Shown here in pieces: positions 26,667-35,226 of a DNA stretch of 64,000 nt (its first letter is position 1; every line of letters starts with the position of its first letter). The stretch is from Micromonospora humi (GTDB lineage Bacteria; Actinomycetota; Actinomycetes; Mycobacteriales; Micromonosporaceae). The DNA lies in assembly GCF_900090105.1 (NCBI RefSeq), contig NZ_FMDM01000015.1, positions 121,686-185,685 on the forward strand, read 5' to 3'. Made by a program: the position numbers and the translations under genes. The notes beneath the pieces are model-generated. The model worked only from the letters and a program-made list of their open reading frames with translations, had not been told where the DNA came from and ran no database searches.

Positions 26667-28067
26667 TCAGGGGTGCGTCATCCGGAGCAGGTCCAGCGCC
26701 TCGTCCAACTGGGTCTCGGTGAGCTTGCCCGAGTCGACGTGGCCGCGGGAGATCACCACCTCGCGGATAGAGACCTGCTTGGCCAGCGCCTCCTTGGCGA
26801 TCGAGGCGGCCTCGTCGTAGCCGAGGTGGCGGTTGAGCGGGGTGACGATCGACGGCGACCCTTCCGCGTACGCCAGGCAGACCTCGGCGTCCGCGACCAG
26901 GCCGGCCACCAGGCGCTCGGCGAAGAGCCGGCTGGACGCGGCGATCAGCTTGATCGACTCCAGCAGGTTGCGACCCATGACCGGGAGCATCACGTTCAGC
27001 TCGAAGTCGCCCTGCGAGCCGGCGAAGGCCACCGCCGCGTCGTTGCCGATCACCTGGGCGCAGACCTGGCGCATCGCCTCGGCCACCACCGGGTTGACCT
27101 TGCCGGGCATGATCGACGAACCGGGCTGGAGATCGGGGATGCGCAGCTCGCGCAGGCCCGCGCGGGGCCCGGAACCCATCCAGCGCACGTCGTTGGCGAT
27201 CTTGTAGAGGCCGACCGCGACGGTGCGGAGCTGACCCGACGTCTCCACCAGCGCGTCCCGCGCGCCCTGCGCCTCGAAGTGGTTGCGCGCCTCGGACAGC
27301 GGCAGGCCGGTCGAGTCCCGCAGCCGCCCGATCACCTTGCCCGCGAAGCCCAGCGGCGTGTTGATGCCGGTGCCCACCGCGGTGCCGCCCAGCGGCAGCT
27401 CGGCCAGCCGGGGCAACGCCATCTCCAGCCGCTCCACGCCGTAGCGGACCTGCGCGGCGTAGCCGCCGAACTCCTGCCCCAGCGTCACCGGGGTGGCGTC
27501 CATCAGGTGCGTCCGGCCGGCCTTGACGACGGTCTCGAGCTCGGCCGCCTTCGCCTCCAGGGCCATGGCGAGCTGCGTCAACGAGGGCAGCAGATCCTCC
27601 ACCACGAACTGGGTCGCGGCCAGGTGGATCGAGGTGGGGAACACGTCGTTGCTGGATTGCGACGCGTTGACGTGGTCGTTCGGGTGGACGTCCCGGCCCA
27701 GCTCACGGCTCGCCAGGGAGGCGATCACCTCGTTGGTGTTCATGTTGGACGACGTGCCGGACCCGGTCTGGAACACGTCCACCGGGAACTGGTCGTCGTA
27801 GCCGCCGGCGACGACGTGCGCGGCCGCGGCGGCGATCGCCTCGGCCACGTCCGCGTCGATCACCCCCAGCTCGCCGTTGACCTGGGCGGCAGCACCCTTG
27901 ATCTGCGCCAGCGCCTTGATCTGGGCCGGTTCGAGCCCGCGCCCGGAGATCGGGAAGTTCTGCACCGCGCGCTGCGTCTGCGCCCGCCACAGCGCCTCGG
28001 CGGGCACCTCCACCTCACCCATCGAGTCGCGTTCGATCCGGTAGCCGGTCGCCTCTGGAGTCGTCAC
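26667..28067 (-). CDS. fumC: Fumarate hydratase class II
   Basis: This 466-residue enzyme starts at GTG 28067 (VTTPEATGYRIERDSMGEV) with GGATGGGATGC upstream; ATG 28076 would add three residues. It belongs to the aspartase/fumarase superfamily. TGSGTSSNMNTNEV is the active-site region, NDHVNASQSSNDVFPTSIH carries the substrate-binding segment, and GSSIMPGKVNPVVAEAM is the signature loop with the catalytic Ser. It interconverts fumarate and malate in the TCA cycle without a metal cofactor. It belongs to this family rather than to aspartase by overall pattern, though the two are similar. It lies downstream of the SARP regulator on the same strand with 54 bp between. Confidence 0.93.
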   Translation of the reverse strand: MTTPEATGYRIERDSMGEVEVPAEALWRAQTQRAVQNFPISGRGLEPAQIKALAQIKGAAAQVNGELGVIDADVAEAIAAAAAHVVAGGYDDQFPVDVFQTGSGTSSNMNTNEVIASLASRELGRDVHPNDHVNASQSSNDVFPTSIHLAATQFVVEDLLPSLTQLAMALEAKAAELETVVKAGRTHLMDATPVTLGQEFGGYAAQVRYGVERLEMALPRLAELPLGGTAVGTGINTPLGFAGKVIGRLRDSTGLPLSEARNHFEAQGARDALVETSGQLRTVAVGLYKIANDVRWMGSGPRAGLRELRIPDLQPGSSIMPGKVNPVVAEAMRQVCAQVIGNDAAVAFAGSQGDFELNVMLPVMGRNLLESIKLIAASSRLFAERLVAGLVADAEVCLAYAEGSPSIVTPLNRHLGYDEAASIAKEALAKQVSIREVVISRGHVDSGKLTETQLDEALDLLRMTHP

Positions 28068-28120
28068 GCATCCCATCCTGCCGCGCCGCCCGCCGACGTG
28101 CAGGGGAACGCCCGCCGGCC

Positions 28121-31102
28121 TCAGCCCAGCCCGGCCAGGAACTCCTCGGTGAGCCTCCGGTCCGGCGACTCGATCTGGACGAACAGCGCCAGCGCCCGGC
28201 TGGCGTACCGGTGCGCCTGCTCCGGGTCCGTCCACCGCAGGCACCGGGCCATGCCGTCCAGCGCCCGGGCCTGCTCGTAGCGGGCGCCGAGCCGGGTGGC
28301 GTCGGTGAGCACCCGGCGGTGCAGGTCCAGCGCGCTCGCCTCGTCGCCCTGGTCGAGGATCGCCCGGGCGAGCAGGTTGCGGGAGGCGCACTGCCCGACC
28401 AGGTCACCGGCGTCGTTGATGGCGACCAGCGCCTGCCGGTGCAGGGCCGCGGCCAGGTCGGGCCGGCCCGCCTCGCGCTCGATCACGCCCAGCTCGTTGA
28501 GCAGCTCACCCTCGCCGAACCGGTTGCCGGTGCGGCGCTTCACGGTCAACCCGGCCCGCAGCAGCCGCCGCGCCGCCTCCCGTTCCCCGCGCTGGCGCCG
28601 GGCCATGCCGAGATGGCCGATGGCGTTGCCGATCTGGCGCAGGTCGCCGCTCTGCCGGGCGACGCCCAGGTGGTGGCGGCACATCCGCACGGCCTCGTCG
28701 GTGCGCCCGCTCCACAGCAGCGTGAGCGAGAGGTTGTTGAGCAGATTGGCCAGGGGCGCCGGGCCGTCCGACTCCCGGAAGAACGCCCGCGACGCCTCCA
28801 TCGTCTCGATCGCCCGCCGGAACTGGAGACCCACCGCGTACGCCGTGCCGAGGTTGGCCACCGCGCCCCGCAGCTCCCCCGTCAGGCCGAGCCGCCGGTA
28901 GATCCCGACCGCCACCTCCATCTGCCGGATCGCCTCGGCGAACCGCGCCCGCCGGTAGTTGGCCGAGGCCAGATAGTTGTACATGGTCGCGACGGCCTTG
29001 TCGTCACCCAGCCGCTCGGCGGCCCGCAGGCCGACCCGGTGCGTCTCGATCAGGTCGTCCAGGTGACCGCCGTCGAAGTTGACCGCCCACCCGGCGCGGG
29101 CGAGCTGCCAGCTCTGCTGGAGGAAGCCCTCGGCCTCGGCCAACCGCACCAGCGCGGCCAGCGTCGCCCGGTTCTCCTCGATCCAGGTGCGACCCAACCC
29201 GACCGTGGCCGCCACCAGGTCGGGGCGCATCGGCTCCGCCATCGCGAACAGGTCGCGCGGCACGGCGAGTTCCAGCGACAACGCGATGGTCGCGGCGACC
29301 TGCAGGTGATGGTCGAGGAGCCGGGCGAGCGCCGCCCGCCGCTCCTCCGCCGTCTCGCGCTCCGCGCCGAGGGTACGCGCGTACTCCCGGATCAGGTCGT
29401 GCAGGCCGTAACGGCCCGGTTCCACCTCCTCGACCAGGTGCGCGTCGACAAGCTCGTCGAGCGCGTCCTGCGCGTCGGCGAGCGGGAGATCCGTGAGCAC
29501 GGCCGCCACCCGGTTGTCGGCGCGGGCGCCCGGGTGCAGTCCGAGCAGCCCGAACACCCGCTGGGCGGCCGGCGACACCTGCTCGTACGACAGGGCGAAG
29601 GCCTGGGCCACCGACCGCTCCCCGGCGGCCAGTTCGGCCAGCGGGTCGGCGGCGGTGGTCAGCCGCTCGGCCAGGTCGGCCACCCGCCACCGCGGTCGGT
29701 GTGCGAGCCGCGCCCCGGCCAGCCGCAACGCGAGCGGGAGGAGCCCGCAGCGGCGGGCCACCTCCGCGGCGGCAGCCGGCTCGGCCGCGACCCGCTCCAC
29801 GCCGGCCACCCGGGCCAGCAACTCGACCGCCTCGTCGAGGTCCAGCACCGGCAGCGACGACGGCCGCCCCTCGTCCAGACCGATCAGGCGGCGGCGGCTG
29901 GTGATCAGCACCAGGCAGTCCGGACCGTTCGGCAGCAGCGGCGCGACCTGCGCCGCATCCGCCGCGTTGTCCAGCACCACGACCGCCCGTCGTTCGGCCA
30001 GCTCGGAACGCCACATCGCCAGCCGGTCAGCGGGGTCGACAGGCACCCGTTCGGCCGGCACGCCGAGCTGCCGCAGCAGCGTCGCCGCCGCGGCGGCGGT
30101 GGTCAGCGGGCTGCGCTCGCTGTGCCCGTGCAGGTCGACGAAGAGCTGTGCGTCCGGGAACCGGTCCGCCAGGGCGGTCGCCACCTGGACGGCGAGCGTG
30201 GTCTTGCCGCTGCCCGCCATGCCGTCGACCAACTGGACCCGGACCCCGTCCTGCTCGATCTCCTTGACCAGCCGGGCCACGGTCTGCTGCCGCCCGGTGA
30301 AGTCGCTGATCGCCCGGGGCAGCGCCCGCACCGGGCCGGTGGCCCGGCTCTCCGTCCCGCCCAGCGCCAGGTCACCGGCGAGCACCCGCTGGTGCAGCTC
30401 CTGCAACGCCGTACCCGGTTCGATGCCCAACTCGTCGGCGTAGATGCGCCGGCCCTCGCGGTAGACGGCGAGCGCGTCGGCCTGGCGGCCGACCGCGGAC
30501 AGGGCCAGCATCAGCTGCCCCCGCAGCCGTTCACGCAGCGGGTTGCGTTCAACCGCCTCGGTGAGCTCGTCGATCAACTCGGCCGCCCGGCGCAACCGCA
30601 GCTCGACGTCGACGCGCTCCTCCAGCACCGCCAACCGTTGCTCGTCGAGGATCTGCGCCCGCCGCCGCACGCTCCGGGCGGGGATGCCGGCCAGCGCGGG
30701 GCCGCGCCACAGCGCCAACGCGGACCGGTAGTGCCGGCACGCCTCACCCACCTGGCCGGCGACCACCTGAGCGCGGGCGGCCTCCACGGTCCGGGCGAAC
30801 ACCTCGGCGTCCAGGTCGTCCGGCTCGACCCGGATGCCGTAGCCGGCCGGATCGGTGACGATGGTCTCGGCGGGCAGCCCCAGCACCACGAACCGGTGCC
30901 GCAACCGCGAGACGCAGATGTGCAACTGGGCCCGGGCCGTGGCCGGCGGGCGTTCCTCCCAGACCGCGTCGATCAGCTCGTCGAACGGCACCACCCGGCC
31001 GGCGCGCAGCAGCAACAGGGCGAGCACGGTCCGGTCCCGACCTGCGGTGACGGTGGCTTCGCCGCCGCCCACCCGCAGTGGTCCCAGGATCCCGAACCGC
31101 AT
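28121..31102 (-). CDS. Large SARP-family regulator (AfsR type: BTAD, NB-ARC, TPR)
   Basis: This 993-residue protein starts at ATG 31102 behind ACGGGGGCGC. The N-terminal OmpR-like winged HTH is MRFGILGPLRVGGGEATVTA then RDRTVLALLLLRAGRVVPFD. The BTAD domain extends to about 245 (GLPAETIVTDPAGYGIRVEP ... LRERLRGQLMLALSAVGRQA). An NB-ARC ATPase follows with Walker A GMAGSGKTTLAVQVATAL and Walker B-like AVVVLDNAADAAQV. The C-terminal approximately 350 residues are TPR repeats (RLGDDKAVATMYNYLASANY, AVANLGTAYAVGLQFRRAIE). AfsR-type proteins activate secondary-metabolite or developmental genes in an ATP-dependent way. It lies between two fumarase genes, all on one strand. Targets are unknown. Confidence 0.93.
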   Translation of the reverse strand: MRFGILGPLRVGGGEATVTAGRDRTVLALLLLRAGRVVPFDELIDAVWEERPPATARAQLHICVSRLRHRFVVLGLPAETIVTDPAGYGIRVEPDDLDAEVFARTVEAARAQVVAGQVGEACRHYRSALALWRGPALAGIPARSVRRRAQILDEQRLAVLEERVDVELRLRRAAELIDELTEAVERNPLRERLRGQLMLALSAVGRQADALAVYREGRRIYADELGIEPGTALQELHQRVLAGDLALGGTESRATGPVRALPRAISDFTGRQQTVARLVKEIEQDGVRVQLVDGMAGSGKTTLAVQVATALADRFPDAQLFVDLHGHSERSPLTTAAAAATLLRQLGVPAERVPVDPADRLAMWRSELAERRAVVVLDNAADAAQVAPLLPNGPDCLVLITSRRRLIGLDEGRPSSLPVLDLDEAVELLARVAGVERVAAEPAAAAEVARRCGLLPLALRLAGARLAHRPRWRVADLAERLTTAADPLAELAAGERSVAQAFALSYEQVSPAAQRVFGLLGLHPGARADNRVAAVLTDLPLADAQDALDELVDAHLVEEVEPGRYGLHDLIREYARTLGAERETAEERRAALARLLDHHLQVAATIALSLELAVPRDLFAMAEPMRPDLVAATVGLGRTWIEENRATLAALVRLAEAEGFLQQSWQLARAGWAVNFDGGHLDDLIETHRVGLRAAERLGDDKAVATMYNYLASANYRRARFAEAIRQMEVAVGIYRRLGLTGELRGAVANLGTAYAVGLQFRRAIETMEASRAFFRESDGPAPLANLLNNLSLTLLWSGRTDEAVRMCRHHLGVARQSGDLRQIGNAIGHLGMARRQRGEREAARRLLRAGLTVKRRTGNRFGEGELLNELGVIEREAGRPDLAAALHRQALVAINDAGDLVGQCASRNLLARAILDQGDEASALDLHRRVLTDATRLGARYEQARALDGMARCLRWTDPEQAHRYASRALALFVQIESPDRRLTEEFLAGLG

Positions 31103-31255
31103 GCGCGCCCCCGTACGCCCTTTGTGCACTTCCTGGAGCGTAACGCGGTGGTCACCGAACGCCGCGTGGAGGTGATAGAGATCTGATAGACGTTCGAGAG
31201 CGGCGGCGTCCACACTCATCCCGGGTTGCTGTCGGTGACGGCATCCGACGGGGGC

Positions 31256-31293
31256 GGTGCGCTCGCCGGGCCGAAGGGTCGGGCGAGCGCACC
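31256..31293 (-). terminator. Hairpin terminator after class I fumarase
   Basis: GGTGCGCTCGCC (31256-31267) pairs perfectly with GGCGAGCGCACC (31282-31293) around a 14-base loop. It lies eight bases downstream of the class I fumarase stop and upstream of the SARP gene, so the two are probably separate transcripts. There is no T-run, as is common in high-GC actinomycetes. Confidence 0.7.
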
Positions 31294-31301
31294 GATGTCG
31301 C

Positions 31302-32969
31302 TCAGCGGCGGCCGACCGTCAGCACCGGCTTGGTGACCTCGGCGAAGAAGTCGTCGCCCTTGTCGTCGACCACGATGAAGGCCGGGAAGTCCTCCACCTG
31401 GATCTTCCAGACCGCCTCCATCCCCAGCTCGGGATATTCGAGCACCTCGACGTGCTTGATGCAGTCCTGGGCGAGCCGGGCCGCCGGGCCGCCGATCGAG
31501 CCGAGGTAGAACCCGCCGTGGGCGCCGCAGGAACGGGTGACCTGGGCGGACCGGTTGCCCTTGGCCAGCATCACCAGCGAGCCGCCGGCGGCCTGGAACT
31601 TCTCCACATAGGCGTCCATCCGGCCGGCCGTGGTGGGGCCGAACGAGCCGGACGCGTAACCCTCGGGGGTCTTCGCCGGGCCGGCGTAGTAGACGGCGTG
31701 GTCGCGCAGGTATTGCGGCATCGGCTCACCGGCGTCCAGCCGCTCGGCGATCTTCGCGTGCGCGATGTCGCGCGCGACGACGAGCGGACCGGTCAGCGAC
31801 AGGCGCGTCTTCACCGGGTATTTCGACAGCTCCGCGCGGATCTCGGCCATCGGCCGGTTGAGGTCGACGCGGACCACCTCCTCGGCGTCCAGCGTCTCGT
31901 CGGTGACGTCGGGCAGGAACCGCGCCGGGTCGGTCTCGAGTCGCTCCAGCCAGACCCCCGACGGCGTGATCTTGGCGACCGCCTGCCGGTCGGCCGAGCA
32001 GGACACCGCGATCGCGACCGGGCAGGAGGCGCCGTGCCGGGGCAGCCGGACCACCCGCACGTCGTGGCAGAAGTAGCGCCCGCCGAACTGCGCGCCGATG
32101 CCGAAGTTGCGGGTCAGCTCCAGCACCTCGGCCTCCAACTCCAGGTCACGGAATCCGTGCGCGCTCATCGAGCCCTGCGTCGGCAACGCGTCCAGATACT
32201 TCGCGGAGGCGTACTTGGCGGTCTTCAACGCGTATTCCGCGGAGGTGCCGCCGATGACGATCGCCAGGTGGTAGGGCGGGCAGGCCGCGGTGCCGATCAG
32301 CCGCAGCTTCTCCTCCAGGAACTGCATCATCCGCGTCGGATTCAACAGCGCCTTGGTCTCCTGGTAGAGGTAGGACTTGTTGGCCGACCCCCCGCCCTTC
32401 GCCATGAACAGGAACTTGTAGGCGTCGGGGTGGCCGTCCGGATCCTCGGCGTAGAGCTCCACCTGGGCCGGCAGGTTGCTGCCGGTGTTCCGCTCGTCCC
32501 ACATGGTCAGCGGCGCGAGCTGCGAGTAACGCAGATTGAGCTTCGTGTACGCCTGGTAGACACCGCGCGAGATCGCCTCCGCGTCGGCGCCGTCGGTGAG
32601 CACGTGCCGGCCGCGCTTGCCCATCACGATCGCAGTGCCGGTGTCCTGGCACATCGGCAGCACCCCACCGGCCGCGATGTTGGCGTTGCGCAGCAGGTCG
32701 AGCGCGACGAACCGGTCGTTCGGCGAGGCCGCCGGATCGTCGATGATCGACCGGAGCTGGGCCAGGTGGGCCGGGCGGAGGAAGTGGGCGATGTCGTGCA
32801 TGGCCTCGGCGGTCAACGCGGTCAGCGCGGCCGGTTCCACGGTGAGGAACCGGCGGCCACCCGGGCCGTTGACGACGTCCACGCCCTCGTCGGTGACCAG
32901 GCGATATTCCGTCTGGTCGGGACCGGTCGGCAGCAGGGGTGCGTACGAGAAGGCGGCGGCACTGCTCAT
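31302..32969 (-). CDS. Fumarate hydratase class I (iron-sulphur, fused alpha/beta form)
   Basis: This 555-residue protein starts at ATG 32969. It carries the three conserved cysteines that bind the [4Fe-4S] cluster: GGVLPMCQDTGTAIV, AIAVSCSADRQ and VTRSCGAHGGFYL. The N-terminal alpha-domain (MHDIAHFLRPAHLAQLRSII) and C-terminal beta-domain (LTGPLVVARDIAHAKIAERL, YYAGPAKTPEGYASGSFGPT) are in one chain, as in FumA/FumB. It catalyses fumarate to malate. The cluster makes it oxygen-sensitive, in contrast to the stable class II enzyme encoded 3.2 kb away. It is monocistronic, with its own terminator. Confidence 0.93.
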   Translation of the reverse strand: MSSAAAFSYAPLLPTGPDQTEYRLVTDEGVDVVNGPGGRRFLTVEPAALTALTAEAMHDIAHFLRPAHLAQLRSIIDDPAASPNDRFVALDLLRNANIAAGGVLPMCQDTGTAIVMGKRGRHVLTDGADAEAISRGVYQAYTKLNLRYSQLAPLTMWDERNTGSNLPAQVELYAEDPDGHPDAYKFLFMAKGGGSANKSYLYQETKALLNPTRMMQFLEEKLRLIGTAACPPYHLAIVIGGTSAEYALKTAKYASAKYLDALPTQGSMSAHGFRDLELEAEVLELTRNFGIGAQFGGRYFCHDVRVVRLPRHGASCPVAIAVSCSADRQAVAKITPSGVWLERLETDPARFLPDVTDETLDAEEVVRVDLNRPMAEIRAELSKYPVKTRLSLTGPLVVARDIAHAKIAERLDAGEPMPQYLRDHAVYYAGPAKTPEGYASGSFGPTTAGRMDAYVEKFQAAGGSLVMLAKGNRSAQVTRSCGAHGGFYLGSIGGPAARLAQDCIKHVEVLEYPELGMEAVWKIQVEDFPAFIVVDDKGDDFFAEVTKPVLTVGRR

Positions 32970-33045
32970 GACCGAAAAGCCTAGGGCAGAGCGGTCGATC
33001 GGTGACACCCGCAGGTGGGTCGTGGGACGCCGATCTCACCGGGCG

Positions 33046-34470
33046 TCACTTCCCGTCGGCGCAGAGTTCCCTCTTCGGCCCGCAGCTGCCCTGGTCGTTC
33101 GGGGGACGCCAGGTGTCGGCCGGGTCCGGCGCCGGCACGGCGCCCTGATCCGGTGCCGGCACGCCGGCGGTGCCGGCGCCCCAGCGGACGTACCCGATCT
33201 CGCGGCCCTCTCCGACGATCATGCCGTTCGGGCCGACCGCCAGCGCGTTCGCCGAGGTACGCAGTTCGACCAGGACCCGGCCTCCGCGCGGCTCGACCGC
33301 GCTCAACCGGGACGGCTTGTCCTCGGCGATCACCGCCGCGTAGGGGGTGAGCGCCGCGCCGCTCTTCTGCCCGGCCGGGCGGGTCCACCGGGTCCGGTCG
33401 GCGGACAGCTCGCGGCCGAGCAGGGAATCCTTGTCGGCGCTGCGCACCACCGCGTAGCGGTCGTCGACGGCGAGCAGCTTCTCCCCCTCCGCGCCGACCT
33501 GGAGCAGCCGCCCGTCGTAGCCGTCGAGCACCGCCTCGCGGCCGTCCGGGGCGACGCCGATCAGCACGTTCCGGGCGCCCTGCGGATCCTCCCGCTGGAC
33601 GCACCCGGCCGAGTCCGCGGTGCGCAGGTTGATGCCGGTCCGCCGCCACACCTGCTGCCCGGTGGCCGGGTCGACGGCGGTGATGACGAAGTAGCAGCTC
33701 CCGTCGCGGGAGGTGGCCGCGATCCGGAGCAGTCGGCCGCCGACCACGGCGAGCCGCTCGTCCCGGCCGGGTTGGACGTTCTGCAGCACCCGGCCGGTCG
33801 CGGTGTCCACCACGTGCACCCGGCCGTCGACCGGGAAGCCGAGCAGCGGCGGGACCGACTCCGGCCCGGCCACCCCGCCGTCGATCCGGGTCGCGCCCAG
33901 CCGCCGGGTGCCGAGCAGCTCCGGGTTGTCGGCGAGGACGCCGCTGTGCACGCCGGGCAGGAACGCGCTCCACAGCGGAGCGGTGCCGCGCGGCTCCCAG
34001 GCCCGCAGGGTGCAGTCGGTGGGTTGCACGCAGTAGGCGTCGAGCAGCAGGTTGCGGTAGGTCCAGACCGCGATCGCGCGATCGTCGCGGCGACGGGTCA
34101 CGCCGGAGGACGGGTCGAGGACCTCGTACCCCTTGTCCAGCAGCTTGCCCACGGCGACGACCGACTCCCGGCCGCTGCCGGCCACCGCCGACCAGTCGGC
34201 CTTGCGCTCCCAGAGCTGGCTGCCGTCGGCGAGCTTGCGCGCCTCGATCCGGGTGCGCTGCTCCACGACCACGGTGTCGCCGGCGATGGTGACGCTGCGC
34301 GGGGTGCCGCCGACGCGCTGCTGCCAGACCACGTCCGGCTCGGAGATCGGCTCGCTCCGGTCGACCCAGTCCCACAGGCGGGGGAACGGGTTCCACACGC
34401 CGGTGGCGGCGAGCACGACCACGGTGATGAGCCCGAGCAGCAACCAGCCGCGTACGCCTAGGCCCTTCAC
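33046..34470 (-). CDS. Membrane-anchored PQQ-type beta-propeller protein
   Basis: This 474-residue protein starts at GTG 34470. The N-terminal signal anchor is WLLLGLITVVVLAATGVW. The remainder is a series of short repeats in which a value is compared or formatted, e.g. RKLADGSQLWERKADWSAV, VVDTATGRVLQNVQPGRDER, AVDPATGQQVWRRTGINL. The A/D-x-x-T-G-x-x-x-W pattern is that of PQQ_2/beta-propeller domains. Cysteines in SCYFVITAV, SAGCVQRED and the tail GSCGPKRELCADGK may form disulphides outside the membrane. Catalytic PQQ sites are not evident, so a binding or assembly role is more likely. A second such protein is encoded at 39328. Confidence 0.85.
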   Translation of the reverse strand: MKGLGVRGWLLLGLITVVVLAATGVWNPFPRLWDWVDRSEPISEPDVVWQQRVGGTPRSVTIAGDTVVVEQRTRIEARKLADGSQLWERKADWSAVAGSGRESVVAVGKLLDKGYEVLDPSSGVTRRRDDRAIAVWTYRNLLLDAYCVQPTDCTLRAWEPRGTAPLWSAFLPGVHSGVLADNPELLGTRRLGATRIDGGVAGPESVPPLLGFPVDGRVHVVDTATGRVLQNVQPGRDERLAVVGGRLLRIAATSRDGSCYFVITAVDPATGQQVWRRTGINLRTADSAGCVQREDPQGARNVLIGVAPDGREAVLDGYDGRLLQVGAEGEKLLAVDDRYAVVRSADKDSLLGRELSADRTRWTRPAGQKSGAALTPYAAVIAEDKPSRLSAVEPRGGRVLVELRTSANALAVGPNGMIVGEGREIGYVRWGAGTAGVPAPDQGAVPAPDPADTWRPPNDQGSCGPKRELCADGK

Positions 34471-34550
34471 ACGGACACCGTAGCGACGATCACCGTTCTC
34501 CCGGGCCCCGCAGGGGGCGTGTCGCGCCGCTTCTTGCTCGGCCCCGGATG

Positions 34551-34602
34551 TTAAGAGGGGCCCCTTCCTCTACCGAATGCGTTAAGCGGGGGCCCCTCCT
34601 TA
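34551..34602 (-). repeat. Dispersed palindromic GGGGCCCC element, copy B
   Basis: Read on the minus strand it is TAAGGAGGGGCCCCCGCTTA, then ACGCATTCGGTAGAGGAAGG and GGCCCCTCTTAA. The core starting TTAACGCATTCGGTA matches copy A (8133-8160) in 28 of 29 positions. Its first three bases (34602-34600) are the TAA stop codon of the Lrp/AsnC gene, so the element abuts and supplies the gene's end. It may double as that gene's terminator. Confidence 0.75.
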
Positions 34603-35088
34603 CCCCCGGGCCGCGGAGCGGACCAGCGGGAGCGTGCGGTAGGGGATCTGCTCGGCCAGCGCGATGATCGTCGAGGCGCGCCGGATGCCCTCCGAGGCGA
34701 CGATCTGGTCGATGACCCGTTGCAGGTCGGTGTTCGAGCGGGCCACGATGCGGCAGAGCAGGTCGCTGGAGCCGGTGATGGTGTGCGCCTCCAGCACCTC
34801 CGGGATGGCCGCCAGATGCGCGGTGACCTGGTCGTGGCCGTGTCGCTGGCTGATCTCCAGGGTGACGAAGCTGGTCACCCCGAAGCCGATCGCGGCCGGC
34901 GAGATCTCCGGCCCGAACCCGCCCACCACGCCCCGCCCGACGAGCTTGTCCAGCCGGGCCTGGACGGTGCCCCGGGCCACCCCGAGCCGCCGCGAGCACT
35001 CCAGCACCCCGATCCGGGGCTCCTCCGCGAGCAGTTCGATCAAGCGGGCGTCCAACTCATCGAGCTGTGCATCCTGACCAGTGTTCAT
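34600..35088 (-). CDS. Lrp/AsnC-family transcriptional regulator
   Basis: This 162-residue protein starts at ATG 35088. The HTH is LDELDARLIELLAEEPRIGV, LECSRRLGVARGTVQARLDK; the C-terminal RAM (amino-acid binding) domain follows (TSFVTLEISQRHGHDQVTAH, AHTITGSSDLLCRIVARSNT, DLQRVIDQIVASEGIRRAST). Such proteins sense amino acids and control amino-acid metabolism. It is divergent from hppD by 138 bp, so it probably regulates tyrosine/phenylalanine degradation in response to an aromatic amino acid (inference from position). Its stop codon lies in the repeat element at 34551-34602. Confidence 0.93.
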   Translation of the reverse strand: MNTGQDAQLDELDARLIELLAEEPRIGVLECSRRLGVARGTVQARLDKLVGRGVVGGFGPEISPAAIGFGVTSFVTLEISQRHGHDQVTAHLAAIPEVLEAHTITGSSDLLCRIVARSNTDLQRVIDQIVASEGIRRASTIIALAEQIPYRTLPLVRSAARG

Positions 35089-35226
35089 GGTGATCCACCG
35101 TACCGAATGCGCAACCTGACCAGGAATTTCACCAACTATTGCCCAACCCGAGGCGGCCCGGCGATGCTCGCCGGAAGCACATCCACGGCGGCCCACGAGG
35201 CCGGCCGGTACGCGAGGGAGGCCACC
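35089..35226. promoter_or_regulatory. Lrp/AsnC - hppD divergent promoter region
   Basis: This 138-bp gap contains the least GC-rich sequence of the neighbourhood (ACCAGGAATTTCACCAACTA around 35119-35138) and the related hexamers TGCGCAAC and TTGCCCAAC. It must carry the hppD promoter and the regulator's own. No exact palindrome was defined. A GGGAGG ribosome site precedes the hppD start. Confidence 0.4.

Noticed and set aside
28211..31186. 991-codon plus-strand open frame opposite the SARP regulator
   Set aside because: It is a shadow of the SARP-NB-ARC-TPR gene, Arg/Gln/Pro/His-rich without any domain.
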